Assembly: GCA_005801425.1 (NCBI GenBank)
Contig: SYDY01000021.1
Location: 1 to 36,816 of the forward strand
Direction of reading: 5' to 3'
Length of the DNA stretch: 36,816 bases
Source of the DNA: Bdellovibrionales bacterium
GTDB lineage: Bacteria > Myxococcota > XYA12-FULL-58-9 > SYDY01
In this document: in pieces, positions 14,516 through 24,197 of the stretch
How the letters are laid out: every line of letters starts with the position of its first letter
Numbering within the stretch: the first letter of the stretch is position 1
Position numbers and translations under genes: made by a program
Notes under the pieces: model-generated
The model's database searches: none
Seen by the model: only the letters and a program-made list of their open reading frames with translations
Told to the model about the DNA's origin: nothing

Positions 14516-17500
14516 ATCCATCGTTGGCAGTGACACGCAAGTGAGCTGGTAGCTCAAGCCGCGTTCTTGATTGACCTTCTTGGGTGATCAGCATGACCAC
14601 CGGGGTGACACCTTCATGTTTGCGTAAAAGTTCGCGGAAGAGTTTTAATTTTTGGTCGTCCATGTCCTGTGCATGGAGATGCAATTCAACACGTTGTGTT
14701 TGTTTTCTTCGTGCTTCTGAAAGATATTCGACCGATGTAACGCGTAATTTGGCTTGTTGTTCTTCGTCGTCTTCCCCATCGAGCGTGACAGTGCCGGTGA
14801 CGAGGAGGGGCTCATCACTTTTTATTTGTAGTTCAGCTTCGGCGAAGGCTTTGCTAAAAAGCAAAAGCTCACAGCTTCCATGAAGATCTTCAAGCGTACA
14901 AAAGGCCATGCGCCCTTGCCCGCTTTTGAGTGGGCGTTCTTTGATGGCGCTTACAACACCTGCGACTTGCACTTTGGCAAAAGGACTTGCAGAGCGCGCA
15001 AGCCATGCGTGCAATTCGGAAGAGGGTGTGATGTTCATGCGCTTGAGGTCTGCCGCAAAGCCATCCATGGGGTGGCCTGTAATGTAAAATCCTAAGGATT
15101 CTTTTTCAAAGCGCAAAACTTCTCGGCTATCCCATGTGACATCGGTTGGGTAGCTTTCGGTCGAAGTAGAGGACGACGCAGAGGACCCTTTTTCAATGTT
15201 CATAAACGCTGCGAAAAGATTGGTCTGTCCGCTTTCGCGATCTTTCTGTGCGCGTTGTCCTGTTTCAAGGGCGCGTTCAATGGCGCCTGCCATGTGTGCA
15301 CGGGGTTTTTTAAAACAATCGAAGGCCCCGCTTTTAATCAGCGCATCGATGGCTTTTTTGTTCATCCGGCGTAAATCGACCCGTTCGCAAAGATCGAACA
15401 TGGATAAAAAGGGCGAATTTTTTCGCGCTTCCATGATAGCATCAATAACCGCATCGCCGATGCCTTTGACGGCACCCAAGCCAAATAAAATGGCTTGCGT
15501 ATTTTTGTCGTGTGTAACGACGCTGAAGTCACGTTCCGAAAGATTAACATCGGGTGATCTGATCAAGATCCCATCTTCACGGGCGCTTTGAATGTATTTG
15601 ACGACATTGTCTTGCTGGCGCATTTCCGTAGAAAGCAAGGCTGCCATGAACTCAACAGGATAATAGGCTTTAAGATAGCCGGTACGGTAGGTGATGACTG
15701 CGTAGGCTGCGCTATGGCTTTTGTTGAAGCAATAGCCTGCAAATTTTTCAATTTGAGAAAAAAGGGTTTCGGCATCCTCTTGTTGCATTCCATGCTTATC
15801 GAATGCGCCCTGAACAAATTGTGCTCGCTGGGCTGCCATGACATCGGCTTTTTTCTTGCCCATGGCTTTACGCAGCATGTCGGCTTCACCCATGGTGAAA
15901 CCGCAAAGATCGACCGCAATGCGCATGACTTGTTCTTGGTAGACGATGACACCATAGGTTGTTTTGAGAATGGGCTCACAGGCAGGGTGGGCGTATTCTA
16001 CAGGGGCTCTTCCATGTTTGCGATTGATGTAGTCTTCGACCATGCCTGCATCAAGCGGACCCGGCCTGTAGAGTGCGACGGCCGCAACAATATCTTCAAA
16101 ACAGTCGGGTTTAAGCCGTTTGAGTAATTCTTTGAAGCCGCTTGATTCGAGTTGGAATACGCCATCGGTATCGGCTCTTGCGATAAGCTCGTACACTTTT
16201 GGATCGTTGAATCCAAGATTGGCGACATCAAAGTCGCTTGCGACATCGGGGCGTTTGCGTACATGATCGACAGCTTTGGCGATCACGGTGAGTGTTTTGA
16301 GTCCTAGAAAATCGAATTTAACCAAACCCGCTTCTTCGACTTCATCTTTGGCAAATTGGGTGACCAAATCACCTTCTTTGCTGCGGCACATGGGGATGTA
16401 TTCCCACAGGGGTTTGTCGCCGATGACCACACCTGCGGCGTGTACCCCTGTTTGGCGATTAAGCCCTTCAAGGGCACGCGCAATGTTGATGACCTGTTTG
16501 TAAATCGGTTTTTCTTTTTGAATGTTGCGTAATTTGGGTTCGAGTTCGAGTGCTTGGTCGATACTTACTTTTTTGCCGTTGATGAGGCCGGGGATCAGTT
16601 TGGTGAGTTCATTGACCTCAGCAAAGGGCAAATTCATCACACGGCCCACATCTTTGATCACGCTTTTTGCCGAAAGCTGTGAATACGTGACAATTTGCGC
16701 AACGTTTTGGCTTCCGTATTTTTCAGAAACATATTTGATGACATCGCCACGGCGGTCTTGGCAGAAATCGATATCGAAATCGGGCATGGACACGCGTTCG
16801 GGATTGAGAAACCGCTCAAAAATCAAATCGTAAGGAATAGGGTCCAAATCGGTGATTTCAAGACACCATGCCACAAGCGAACCGGCACCGCTGCCACGGC
16901 CAGGGCCTACGGGAACACCTGTGCGTTTTGCATGGTTGATGAAATCCCACACGATCAAAAAATAACCCGCAAATCCCATGCGGTTGATAATGCCCACTTC
17001 ATGTTCGAGACGTTGTTTGTACGCGGGCACGTCGATAGGATAAGGCGCTCCCGCAATACGTTTTTTGAGCCCTTCGTATGCCAACTGTTCCAAATAAACT
17101 TCGCGGGTAGTGCCTTTGGGAACTGCAAAATTGGGAAGAAACGTTTCATTCAGATTGAGTTCTACATTGCAATTTTGTCCAATGCGCACCGCGTTCTCAA
17201 CCGCTTCCGGACAGCTGCGTTGAAAGGATGACCACATTTCTTCGGGCGTTTTGAGGTACAAAAGATCCGAGTGGTGCATTTTCTGGCGAAATTCGTCCAG
17301 GGTTTTGCTTTGTCCAATGCACATCAAAATTTCGTGGGCTTCGGAGTCTTGGGGGGTCAGGTAGTGACTGTCGGCGGTGGCCACCATGGGGATATCGTAC
17401 GTACGTCCTATTTCCATGAGCACTTCGTTGGCCTGCCGTTGCTCTTCGTAGCCATTGTCTTGGAGTTCCAGGAAAAAATGGCCAGGCTCAAAGATATCAC

Positions 17501-17993
17501 GAAATTCTTTGGCCGTTTGTGCCGCCTTGGCTTCGCCTTCGCGCATCAGGCACTTGTTGACGATGCCACCCAAGCAGGCGCTTGTGGCATAGAGGCCTTT
17601 GCTGTGTTTTCTGAGGATCTCTTTGTCTATACGGGGTTCGTAATAATAACCTTCCAAATAGCCCATCGAAATGAGGTAGGAGAGATTTTTGTAGCCTTCG
17701 TTATTTTTGGCGAGTAGCACCAAATGGGAAGAATCGCGTCCCGAGCGATCGAATCGGCCTTTGTTGGCGACATAGGATTCGCAGCCAAAGATCGGTTTGA
17801 CACCGTGCTTTTGAGCTTCTTTGTAAAAATGCACAGCACCGAACATGTTGCCGTGATCCGTGACGGCAACAGAATTCATGCCTTTCTCTTTGACGGCCTC
17901 GCAGAGATCATCCATGCGAATGGCGCCATCGAGCAGCGAATATTGCGTGTGCAAATGCAGATGGGTGAAGCCGGATTGGGTCTCTGCCGACAT
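14463..17993 (-). CDS. dnaE: DNA polymerase III alpha subunit
   Basis: Catalytic subunit of the replicative polymerase, 1176 residues, a full-length DnaE1. The N-terminal PHP domain begins THLHLHTQYSLLDGA; the palm carries GPGRGSGAGSLVAW (363-376), PDFDIDF (404-410) with two catalytic aspartates, and KFDFLGLKTL with the third. The helix-hairpin-helix and OB-fold regions follow (VAGVVSAIKERPLKSGQGRMAF). The start is supported by AGAGGA about eight bases before the ATG. The gene stands alone on the minus strand, with the GT-B transferase gene converging on its end and the Ser-rich protein gene diverging from its start. Confidence 0.97.
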   Translation of the reverse strand: MSAETQSGFTHLHLHTQYSLLDGAIRMDDLCEAVKEKGMNSVAVTDHGNMFGAVHFYKEAQKHGVKPIFGCESYVANKGRFDRSGRDSSHLVLLAKNNEGYKNLSYLISMGYLEGYYYEPRIDKEILRKHSKGLYATSACLGGIVNKCLMREGEAKAAQTAKEFRDIFEPGHFFLELQDNGYEEQRQANEVLMEIGRTYDIPMVATADSHYLTPQDSEAHEILMCIGQSKTLDEFRQKMHHSDLLYLKTPEEMWSSFQRSCPEAVENAVRIGQNCNVELNLNETFLPNFAVPKGTTREVYLEQLAYEGLKKRIAGAPYPIDVPAYKQRLEHEVGIINRMGFAGYFLIVWDFINHAKRTGVPVGPGRGSGAGSLVAWCLEITDLDPIPYDLIFERFLNPERVSMPDFDIDFCQDRRGDVIKYVSEKYGSQNVAQIVTYSQLSAKSVIKDVGRVMNLPFAEVNELTKLIPGLINGKKVSIDQALELEPKLRNIQKEKPIYKQVINIARALEGLNRQTGVHAAGVVIGDKPLWEYIPMCRSKEGDLVTQFAKDEVEEAGLVKFDFLGLKTLTVIAKAVDHVRKRPDVASDFDVANLGFNDPKVYELIARADTDGVFQLESSGFKELLKRLKPDCFEDIVAAVALYRPGPLDAGMVEDYINRKHGRAPVEYAHPACEPILKTTYGVIVYQEQVMRIAVDLCGFTMGEADMLRKAMGKKKADVMAAQRAQFVQGAFDKHGMQQEDAETLFSQIEKFAGYCFNKSHSAAYAVITYRTGYLKAYYPVEFMAALLSTEMRQQDNVVKYIQSAREDGILIRSPDVNLSERDFSVVTHDKNTQAILFGLGAVKGIGDAVIDAIMEARKNSPFLSMFDLCERVDLRRMNKKAIDALIKSGAFDCFKKPRAHMAGAIERALETGQRAQKDRESGQTNLFAAFMNIEKGSSASSSTSTESYPTDVTWDSREVLRFEKESLGFYITGHPMDGFAADLKRMNITPSSELHAWLARSASPFAKVQVAGVVSAIKERPLKSGQGRMAFCTLEDLHGSCELLLFSKAFAEAELQIKSDEPLLVTGTVTLDGEDDEEQQAKLRVTSVEYLSEARRKQTQRVELHLHAQDMDDQKLKLFRELLRKHEGVTPVVMLITQEGQSRTRLELPAHLRVTANDGFIRATEGLFGSKAVSLH

Positions 17994-18164
17994 CGTAGTT
18001 ATTCCTCTGTTCGTAATAAGATCACATTGCCACAGATCCCTGACATTTTAAAACGCCGACCGAAAGTTTCCATCCACTTCAGTCAGCATTTTTTTAGTTC
18101 TAGACGGATGTCATTCCACTTTTGTATTCTATTAATGCCGCCAATACATCGTGAACGGAGTTTA

Positions 18165-19106
18165 ATGATGTTAGAATGGCTCAAATATTATGTGGGAGGA
18201 CAGGCATCTCATAACATTTCTTCGACGACATCGTCGTCGGATGCCAGTACGGGTCGCAGGGTCAATCAGGTCGAGATGACTTCTTTCGTGCGCGGCACGG
18301 GAGACGTGGTGAGGCGGGAGCAGAACCCCCATCATACCCTGCATCCCCAGCCTTCTTCGTCTTCTTCGTCTTTTTCTTTGTCTTCTTCCTCTTCTTCCCC
18401 TTCTTTGCAGGCACCCCATGCGATGACGCGAGAGATACTCCCGCCATCCCCAGCCCCATCCGAGGGTTCATCATGGAGCCTTTCAGGATCTTGGCATCGT
18501 TTTCGCGAAAGTACGCGGACTCAAGCATGGCTGTGTGGACTTTCCATTGGGCTACCTGTGCTCGCCGGTGCAACAGCCATCGCGGCTTATTTTGCCAATA
18601 AATTTGCACCTGGACCAAGTCCTTCATGTGATCATTTTTATAGAGGTTGGTTTTTTGTGTGGCCTATCTACTCTCCTGGCGTGCGTGAGGCTTTTGGGGA
18701 TGTTCACTCATCGCAGGATGACTACGCAAATTCAGAGGCGGGTATGGACGCGCTCAAAGAATTGATTGGGTGTCGCTTGCATGAAGTCGGTTATGAAGAG
18801 GCTGGCCAGTGGGCAAGCATGAGCGTCGTAAATTTTTGTCATGAGGCTTTAAAAGCCATTTGGACCGATGGGTGCGGCGATGTCATTGCCAAGAATAGCA
18901 CCGCTGGAACGGAATATTTTTGTCGCGGTGGCTATCCTGGTGACTACAGATGTCCTCGTGATGTCTTGGGGTATTCGGATCCTTTCAATGCGCTGATGTG
19001 GCTCGCGATTGGTTTGGGTGTTGTGAGCGTTGGCGTATGGGGCTTGGGGCTTGCAACAGCATGCTCAGGGAAGAAAAAAAGCAATGCTGCTAACGGTGAG
19101 GCATAA
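18165..19106 (+). CDS. Unrecognised Ser-rich two-TM protein with Cys-containing external domain
   Basis: I do not recognise this 313-residue protein. The start is the ATG at 18165 with CGGAG four bases upstream; the frame is open further up, but there it runs antisense to dnaE. The first ~110 residues are low-complexity: SSTTSSSDAS, then a serine run encoded by a TCT/TCG tract (18351-18407) and a Pro/Ser stretch. Two hydrophobic segments follow, GLSIGLPVLAGATAIAAYF (~135) and ALMWLAIGLGVVSVGVWGLGLATA (~280). Between them lies a ~125-residue domain with about seven cysteines (CDHFYRGW, GCRLHEVGYEE, FCHEALKAI, DGCGDV, YFCRGG, RCPRDV) that could form disulfides on the periplasmic side. The tail is short and basic (SGKKKSNAANGEA). 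It could be an envelope scaffold or sensor; nothing fixes a function. Confidence 0.7.
   Translation: MMLEWLKYYVGGQASHNISSTTSSSDASTGRRVNQVEMTSFVRGTGDVVRREQNPHHTLHPQPSSSSSSFSLSSSSSSPSLQAPHAMTREILPPSPAPSEGSSWSLSGSWHRFRESTRTQAWLCGLSIGLPVLAGATAIAAYFANKFAPGPSPSCDHFYRGWFFVWPIYSPGVREAFGDVHSSQDDYANSEAGMDALKELIGCRLHEVGYEEAGQWASMSVVNFCHEALKAIWTDGCGDVIAKNSTAGTEYFCRGGYPGDYRCPRDVLGYSDPFNALMWLAIGLGVVSVGVWGLGLATACSGKKKSNAANGEA
18351..18407 (+). repeat. Trinucleotide-like TCT/TCG tract encoding a poly-Ser region
   Basis: A 57-base pyrimidine-rich run of mainly TCT, TCG, TCC and TTC triplets. Because the unit is three bases, slippage would change the number of serines without breaking the frame. On the minus strand it is a purine tract. 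Confidence 0.7.
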
Positions 19107-19176
19107 AAGGGTCAGGAGTTGAGAGAGCCACACACGCTTCTTTGCGTTCGTTAAGCCGCCATCGTAGGGATAATGG

Positions 19177-21006
19177 ATGTGTGGTTTGCTTGCGGTTTAT
19201 ATGCGCAATGTTGACGAAGCATCGATGATGCGTCGTTGTCGTGAAGGTGTTCAGTTGTTGTCCCATCGGGGGCCCGATGGGCATGGTATTTGGATCGACC
19301 ACGATGTCTCGATGGTGCATACGCGTCTTGCCATTTTGGATCTTTCGGACCGCGCATCGCAACCCTTGCATGACAAGTCGGGTCGTTATGTTATTGTTTT
19401 CAACGGTGAAATTTATAATTTCCGAGAATTACGACATCGTTTGGCTGCAGAAGGTATCCATGTTCAGAGCTCGGGCGATACCGAAGTATTGCTTCATTGG
19501 GTCATGCATTATGGGGTCGAGGGTTTGGATGCCCTCGAAGGTATGTATGCGTTTGTGATATTTGATCGTCTCGATCGCCGCATGATTGCTGCCCGCGATC
19601 CTATGGGGATCAAGCCCTTGTTAATCTACGAAGGTCCACACGGTGTTGTTTTTGCATCCGAAGCCAAGGCGATTTTACCGTGGATGACGCCTGCACTCGA
19701 TCCGTGGACTGCAGGTGCATTTTTGGCCACAGGGCATACGCCACAAATCGGTCGGGATCTCCTGCAGGGTGTGCACTGGCTTGATGCGGGTTGCAGTGTT
19801 GTGGTGCAAGATGGGATTGTACAAAAGCCACAACGTTTTTTTCATCTTACGCAGTTGTTGAATCCAAGGGCCTTTGGAAAATCAAAAAATCATCGGGACG
19901 AATTGGATGGGATCATTGCGCACGCGGTGCGGGAAACCATGGTGTCCGATGTGCCTGTGGCCAGTTTGTGCAGCGGCGGTGTGGATTCATCGCTGGTGGC
20001 GGCCATGGGGATCCATGTGGATCCAGACCTTCGTTTGTTTCATGCGGATGTGCAAAGTGGGCGCAGCGAACGCAAAGAAGCCGAAGCTATCGCAACGTTT
20101 CTTCAGCGTCCACTGGCATGCGTGACCACAACCGAGGCATCGTTGCAGGATCACATGCCTTCGGCAGTATGGCATTTTGAAGCGCCGATCATGAAGCATC
20201 CCAACAGCATTCCGATGATGCAGCTCATGGAGCACATTGCAGCGCAAGGGATCAAAGTGGTGGTCTCAGGTGAGGGAGCCGATGAGGCTTTTCTCGGGTA
20301 TCCGTTGTTTGTGCGTCGTATGTGGTCCGAGCGTGCACGTCGCGTCTCAGATACTTTTGGCTCTGCATTGCGTCGTTTGCCTGTGATCCGCAATTGGTTG
20401 AGCGATAGGCCGCGTCTTGCGGGCGATCTTTTGCAGTGTATTGAGAGCCGCGAGGACCAAGAATTGGATGCCATGGTGCTGAATGAATTCCCAGCCCATG
20501 AACGTTTGCCGTTGGCTTGGGCCATGGATAAATTACGTATGCATTTGCAAACGTTGTTGCGCCGCAATGATCGCATGGGTATGGCCCATGGCGTGGAGGC
20601 GCGGTTTCCATTGCTCCATCGTTCTGTGTTGCAATTTGCTTTGAATACGCCTGTGGGATTAAAGCTTCGGCCCACTTTGCGTTTGCGGGGGTGGGATGTG
20701 GATATTCCAGGCTATCGCACCAAATGGATTTTGCGCAAAGTGGCAGAAAAACATATTCCTGCGTTTGGGGTGTGGCGTGCTAAATGTGGTTTTCCCACTG
20801 CGACGCCCGATTTGACGGCATTGCTTGGGTCGGCAGAACATTTTCATGTACGCGATGCACTGGGCTGGACTGTGGAAGAGACACACCGTTACTGTATGTC
20901 CTTGGGACACACAGGACTTCAACGTATTCAGCAACTTGAGCTTTGGCATCGTTTGTTTGTGGAACGCATGCAAGTGGGTTCATGCGATGTGCGGCGGGCG
21001 GCGTAG
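19177..21006 (+). CDS. asnB: Asparagine synthetase (glutamine-hydrolysing)
   Basis: Transfers amide nitrogen from glutamine to aspartate with ATP to give asparagine; cytosolic. At 609 residues it has the normal two domains. The class II glutaminase begins MCGLLAVY, with Cys2 as the N-terminal nucleophile, then SHRGPDGHGIW, VFNGEIYNFRELR and SSGDTEVLLH. The synthetase domain has the PP-loop LCSGGVDSSLVA (264-275) and GEGADEAFLGY (365-375). AGGGA seven bases before the ATG and the requirement for Cys2 fix the start. AsnB-type enzymes also occur in surface-polysaccharide and natural-product clusters as amidotransferases, so a special substrate cannot be excluded. nadA follows after 33 bases on the same strand and also consumes aspartate. 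Confidence 0.92.
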   Translation: MCGLLAVYMRNVDEASMMRRCREGVQLLSHRGPDGHGIWIDHDVSMVHTRLAILDLSDRASQPLHDKSGRYVIVFNGEIYNFRELRHRLAAEGIHVQSSGDTEVLLHWVMHYGVEGLDALEGMYAFVIFDRLDRRMIAARDPMGIKPLLIYEGPHGVVFASEAKAILPWMTPALDPWTAGAFLATGHTPQIGRDLLQGVHWLDAGCSVVVQDGIVQKPQRFFHLTQLLNPRAFGKSKNHRDELDGIIAHAVRETMVSDVPVASLCSGGVDSSLVAAMGIHVDPDLRLFHADVQSGRSERKEAEAIATFLQRPLACVTTTEASLQDHMPSAVWHFEAPIMKHPNSIPMMQLMEHIAAQGIKVVVSGEGADEAFLGYPLFVRRMWSERARRVSDTFGSALRRLPVIRNWLSDRPRLAGDLLQCIESREDQELDAMVLNEFPAHERLPLAWAMDKLRMHLQTLLRRNDRMGMAHGVEARFPLLHRSVLQFALNTPVGLKLRPTLRLRGWDVDIPGYRTKWILRKVAEKHIPAFGVWRAKCGFPTATPDLTALLGSAEHFHVRDALGWTVEETHRYCMSLGHTGLQRIQQLELWHRLFVERMQVGSCDVRRAA

Positions 21007-21031
21007 ACGTTTTGGATCCTGAGGATATAAT
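21004..21031 (+). promoter_or_regulatory. Candidate sigma-70 promoter for nadA
   Basis: A consensus -10 hexamer TATAAT at 21026-21031 stands 16 bases after TAGACG (21004-21009, four of six matches to TTGACA). Initiation would fall about 21038-21039, so the nadA message would be essentially leaderless. The -35 overlaps the asnB stop codon. Weak evidence beyond the -10 match. Confidence 0.35.
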
Positions 21032-21039
21032 ACCAGAGT

Positions 21040-21996
21040 ATGCCTACTTTGGTTGATCCACGCCTCGATTTGTTTGCCGAAATTGCGCGTTTGAAGCGCG
21101 AACGCAACGCTGTGGTGATGGCGCACTATTACCAAGAGCCCGATATCCAAGATATCGCCGATGTTTTGGGTGATTCGCTGGCGCTGGCCCGTGCGGCTCA
21201 AAAAACAGATGCCGATGTGATTGTTCTGTGCGGTGTACATTTTATGGCTGAGACCGCTAAGATCTTAAATCCCGATAAAATTGTGGTGCTGCCCGATTTG
21301 AAAGCCGGCTGCTCCCTTGCCGACAGCTGTCCGCCCGAGGAATTTGCGGCTTTCAAAGCACAGCATCCTGGGCATGTGGTTATAAGCTACGTGAACACAA
21401 CCGCTGCGATCAAGGCACTGTCTGATTATATTTGTACGTCGAGCAATGCCGAAGTGATTGTGCGGGCAATACCCAAAGATCAACCGATCATTTTTGGACC
21501 TGATGTGAATCTTGGGCGTTGGTTGGTTGATAAAACCGGTCGCGACATGGTGTTGTGGCAAGGAAGTTGTATCGTGCACGAAACATTCAAACGCCAATAT
21601 ATTACGCGTTTGATGGCCGAACATCCTGAGGCAGAGCTCATTGCCCACCCCGAATGTCAGCAGGATATTTTGGCGATGGCCTGCGTGATTGGGTCGACGA
21701 AAGCGCTGCTTGAGCATACCATCGCAAGCCCCAAAACAACGTTTATCGTGGCGACCGAGAGCGGCATTTTGCACACCATGCGTACGGCATCGCTCCACAA
21801 AACGTTTATTCCGGCGGCACCCGAAAAACCGGGTGAAGCGGGATCATGCGGTTGCAGCACATGCCCTTATATGAAGCTCAATACGCTTGAAAAAGTATAT
21901 CTCTGTTTGCGTGATCTCTCACCGCGTATCGAATTGCCTGAAGCGTTGCGATTGGCAGCATTGAAGCCTATCGAACGTATGGTTGCGATGGGGTAA
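21040..21996 (+). CDS. nadA: Quinolinate synthase A
   Basis: [4Fe-4S] enzyme that condenses iminoaspartate with dihydroxyacetone phosphate to quinolinate in de novo NAD synthesis; cytosolic. At 318 residues it is of normal length. Family motifs are [71 protein letters not shown] and TESGILH. Likely cluster ligands are Cys91 (KAGCSLAD), Cys177 (QGSCIVH) and one of the C-terminal cysteines in CGCSTC (270-275). The start ATG has only a weak ribosome site; a TATAAT box nine bases before the ATG suggests a leaderless or near-leaderless message. No nadB or nadC is in the window. Confidence 0.95.
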   Translation: MPTLVDPRLDLFAEIARLKRERNAVVMAHYYQEPDIQDIADVLGDSLALARAAQKTDADVIVLCGVHFMAETAKILNPDKIVVLPDLKAGCSLADSCPPEEFAAFKAQHPGHVVISYVNTTAAIKALSDYICTSSNAEVIVRAIPKDQPIIFGPDVNLGRWLVDKTGRDMVLWQGSCIVHETFKRQYITRLMAEHPEAELIAHPECQQDILAMACVIGSTKALLEHTIASPKTTFIVATESGILHTMRTASLHKTFIPAAPEKPGEAGSCGCSTCPYMKLNTLEKVYLCLRDLSPRIELPEALRLAALKPIERMVAMG

Positions 21997-22011
21997 TTTG
22001 GGGTGGGTTTG

Positions 22012-22040
22012 GTAGGGGAGGGTTTGAAACCCTCCCCTAC
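22012..22040. repeat. GTAGGGG-family palindrome, variant core, containing the stop of the DUF6178-like gene
   Basis: Perfect 14-bp arms, GTAGGGGAGGGTTT and AAACCCTCCCCTAC, around a single G. It shares the GTAGGGG edge with the other copies but has a different core. It sits between the converging nadA and DUF6178-like genes, and its right-hand CTA (22037-22039) is the TAG stop of the minus-strand gene. Confidence 0.85.
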
Positions 22041-23323
22041 AGATTTTCCAACCGCACTTTTGCATCTTCCAGATCGCGCAACGTCGAAAATGCTTTTTCA
22101 CGTTCGGGTCGCAGAATATCCCAGCCTTGCCATAGGACGCCCGATGCAAGAAGGCCTTTCACAAACATACGATTGGACCGGCTTTGGGAATAATCGTCTT
22201 GTTCGGTTTCCAACCCATCGAACCAGGTGATGAAGGAGGGTTCGAGCATGCGTTTTTGTGCCAGCTGCTGCAGTGGCTTGAGTGCGGCAAATCCGTGCCG
22301 AAAGATCTCAAACAAAGGTGTGGACTGCACAATAGCGCATGCAGCGATGTCGTCGGTAACCATGCGGCCTTGGGAAGTTAAAAGTATTTCTGTGCCCAAA
22401 TTAAGGGTATCGCGAACACGCACCATCACTTGGCGCATGCGCTCAAAGCTGCCAGGATGTTGTACGAATGCAATGACGGCGTGATTGCACAGGGTCATCA
22501 AAGCGTGGGTCAGTGTGGCGATGGCTTGTGGATCGGTGATTTGATTGGCCGCACGGCAAAAGACGCGGGATTGATCGCGCATGGGATCTGCGTAGAGTGC
22601 AGGCAGCGGCGTTTGGGTATGATGAACCGTACGGTATGGGGTTTGGTTCGGACGACCCGGCGCCGAAAAAATAGTAAGCGCTTCCACACGGTCTGGAAAG
22701 CCCAAATCGGCGAGACGTCCCGTTCTGAATTGTAGTGCTTGCTCGGAAAGTTGGCCGGCGAGTTCCCACTTTGCGGCCATCAAAAGACGGAATGCCTCAT
22801 GATAATCATGGAGATACAAAGCGTCTACCAAGTAAAAGGGATCAACGTCGTATTCAATCGTGTGATCTTTGGGTTCAAGAATAAAAAACCCATCTTGGGT
22901 GGTTTTGCGTGGCATATCATCGTGTTCGGGCGGTGCTTCTTCGTTGCGCACATCATAGATGTTGAGCATGGCCGCGAGATGCAACACTTGAATTTCTGAT
23001 TCAAGCTGCAGAAATGTTTCGGCAAGAACATCTTTGCCTGCCTGGGCAAAAGGGCTTAGCCAGGCATCCAGATCGGCGACGGAAGGTTCATCACCTTCCC
23101 AACAATCGAGATCAATGCAGGTTTGAATTTGTTCCTGCGTCGCACATTGTAGAAGTGGAACAGCATCTTCAAGGCCCAGTTCTTTGAATACAAGATAGGC
23201 TTCGTAGGGTTCCATGGCCTGCACTTTTTCCTGCATATGGGCATCGACGAGAAGGGCCTTGCCTGTGCGTTGCAGGGCATCTTCGAGTCGATGAGAAAAC
23301 GATAACGCGCGTTGTTCGGTCAT
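22037..23323 (-). CDS. DUF6178-like protein of unknown function
   Basis: A 428-residue, probably soluble protein that I recall as resembling the DUF6178 family of deltaproteobacteria. The supporting segments are the opening helix pattern with AYLVFKELGLEDAVPLLQCATQEQIQTCIDLDCWEGDEPSVADLDAWLS and the later FFILEPKDHTIEYDVDPFYLVDALYLHDYHEAFRLLMAAKWEL. The family has no established role. No catalytic motif or membrane segment is evident. Its TAG stop is supplied by a palindromic repeat, so the natural C-terminus may have been altered. The ATG at 23323 has no clear ribosome site. The neighbour upstream on the same strand is a coiled-coil membrane protein, separated by a two-hairpin repeat. Confidence 0.65.
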   Translation of the reverse strand: MTEQRALSFSHRLEDALQRTGKALLVDAHMQEKVQAMEPYEAYLVFKELGLEDAVPLLQCATQEQIQTCIDLDCWEGDEPSVADLDAWLSPFAQAGKDVLAETFLQLESEIQVLHLAAMLNIYDVRNEEAPPEHDDMPRKTTQDGFFILEPKDHTIEYDVDPFYLVDALYLHDYHEAFRLLMAAKWELAGQLSEQALQFRTGRLADLGFPDRVEALTIFSAPGRPNQTPYRTVHHTQTPLPALYADPMRDQSRVFCRAANQITDPQAIATLTHALMTLCNHAVIAFVQHPGSFERMRQVMVRVRDTLNLGTEILLTSQGRMVTDDIAACAIVQSTPLFEIFRHGFAALKPLQQLAQKRMLEPSFITWFDGLETEQDDYSQSRSNRMFVKGLLASGVLWQGWDILRPEREKAFSTLRDLEDAKVRLENL

Positions 23324-23346
23324 TGAATGATGCCTTATTTTTATTA

Positions 23347-23392
23347 ACCTCTCCCGTTTACGGGGGAGGTCGGCGCATCGCCGGGTGGGGGT
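23347..23392. repeat. Two-hairpin composite repeat, copy 1
   Basis: Stem 1 is ACCTCTCCCG (23347-23356), loop TTTA, CGGGGGAGGT (23361-23370), with one T-G pair. It is followed directly by stem 2, CGGCG-CAT-CGCCG (23371-23383), and the tail GGTGGGGGT. The same architecture and tail recur at 28738-28789. Confidence 0.75.
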
Positions 23393-23399
23393 TTGCGTA

Positions 23400-24197
23400 T
23401 TATTGTTCTTGTTGAGGCGCTACTTGCTGCGCCTTTGCATGATTTTTTTCCATAAGCGATCGCGGTAGGCTCACATCGCCGCGCAAGACAGCCAATTCAC
23501 TGATGGCGTCGTAATGTTGACGTTGCAGTGTTTTAAGCTTGTCTTCGACCAAGCCGGATTTATTTTTGGTCACCATTTCAATGCGCTGAAAATCTTTCAT
23601 CTTGCGCTGTAGATTTGCAATTTCTTCTTTTTGTCGGCGCAAGATGGCACGAAATTCGGTGTTGTCGTGCAAAAGTTTGGTGTTGTCTTCAGTGAGGCGA
23701 CTGCAGTCGGTTCGTAATTCGGCAATGATGGCATTTTCCGAAGGAACGTGTTTGGGCGCTTCTTCAACCACGTGGATCACGACAGGCTCTGGTTTGACAA
23801 CGTGAACAGGGGCTTTCACGGCAATCACGGGCTCTTCTTCAACATCTGCAAAGGCGGGTTTTTCTGCGCGTTGTTGTTCCATATCCTGACGAAGCTCGAC
23901 GAGTTCTTGGCGCAGCGATCGGATTTCTTCTTGTTGCGTGTGCTTTTTCTTTTTATGACTGCCCAATTCTTTACGGTGTTCGGCCAGCTCGCATGCAGCA
24001 TCTTCGGCGCGTTTTCGAGCATCTTTAAGTTGTTGGCGTGTGTCCGATAGGGCCGATTCTGATGCCATTTTTTCGGTGTCAAGTTGCGATAAACGCTGCT
24101 TGAGGTGGTTGATTTGTTTGGCGACAAAAACCAATGCGGCACCCAAAATCAATGCCAATGCTGCGGCCAACAGGGTTCCAAAAGCGACCTGATTCAT
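23400..24197 (-). CDS. Membrane-anchored coiled-coil protein
   Basis: A 265-residue protein not assigned to a family. One N-terminal membrane segment (GTLLAAALALILGAALVFVA, ~6-25) is followed by a long heptad-like, charged coiled coil (~28-112, e.g. KQRLSQLDTEKMASESALSDTRQQL), a Val/Pro-rich linker (~115-150, EEPVIAVKAPVHVVKPEPVV) and a second coiled coil (~155-250). The shape suits an envelope scaffold or spacer protein. It diverges from the FHA-TPR gene, and the two may act together; that is only positional. The ATG at 24197 follows directly into the anchor, so the start is reasonable. Confidence 0.7.
   Translation of the reverse strand: MNQVAFGTLLAAALALILGAALVFVAKQINHLKQRLSQLDTEKMASESALSDTRQQLKDARKRAEDAACELAEHRKELGSHKKKKHTQQEEIRSLRQELVELRQDMEQQRAEKPAFADVEEEPVIAVKAPVHVVKPEPVVIHVVEEAPKHVPSENAIIAELRTDCSRLTEDNTKLLHDNTEFRAILRRQKEEIANLQRKMKDFQRIEMVTKNKSGLVEDKLKTLQRQHYDAISELAVLRGDVSLPRSLMEKNHAKAQQVAPQQEQ

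Noticed and set aside
15588-16127. A 179-codon plus-strand open frame inside dnaE
   Set aside because: It lies wholly antisense to conserved dnaE domains and has no independent support.
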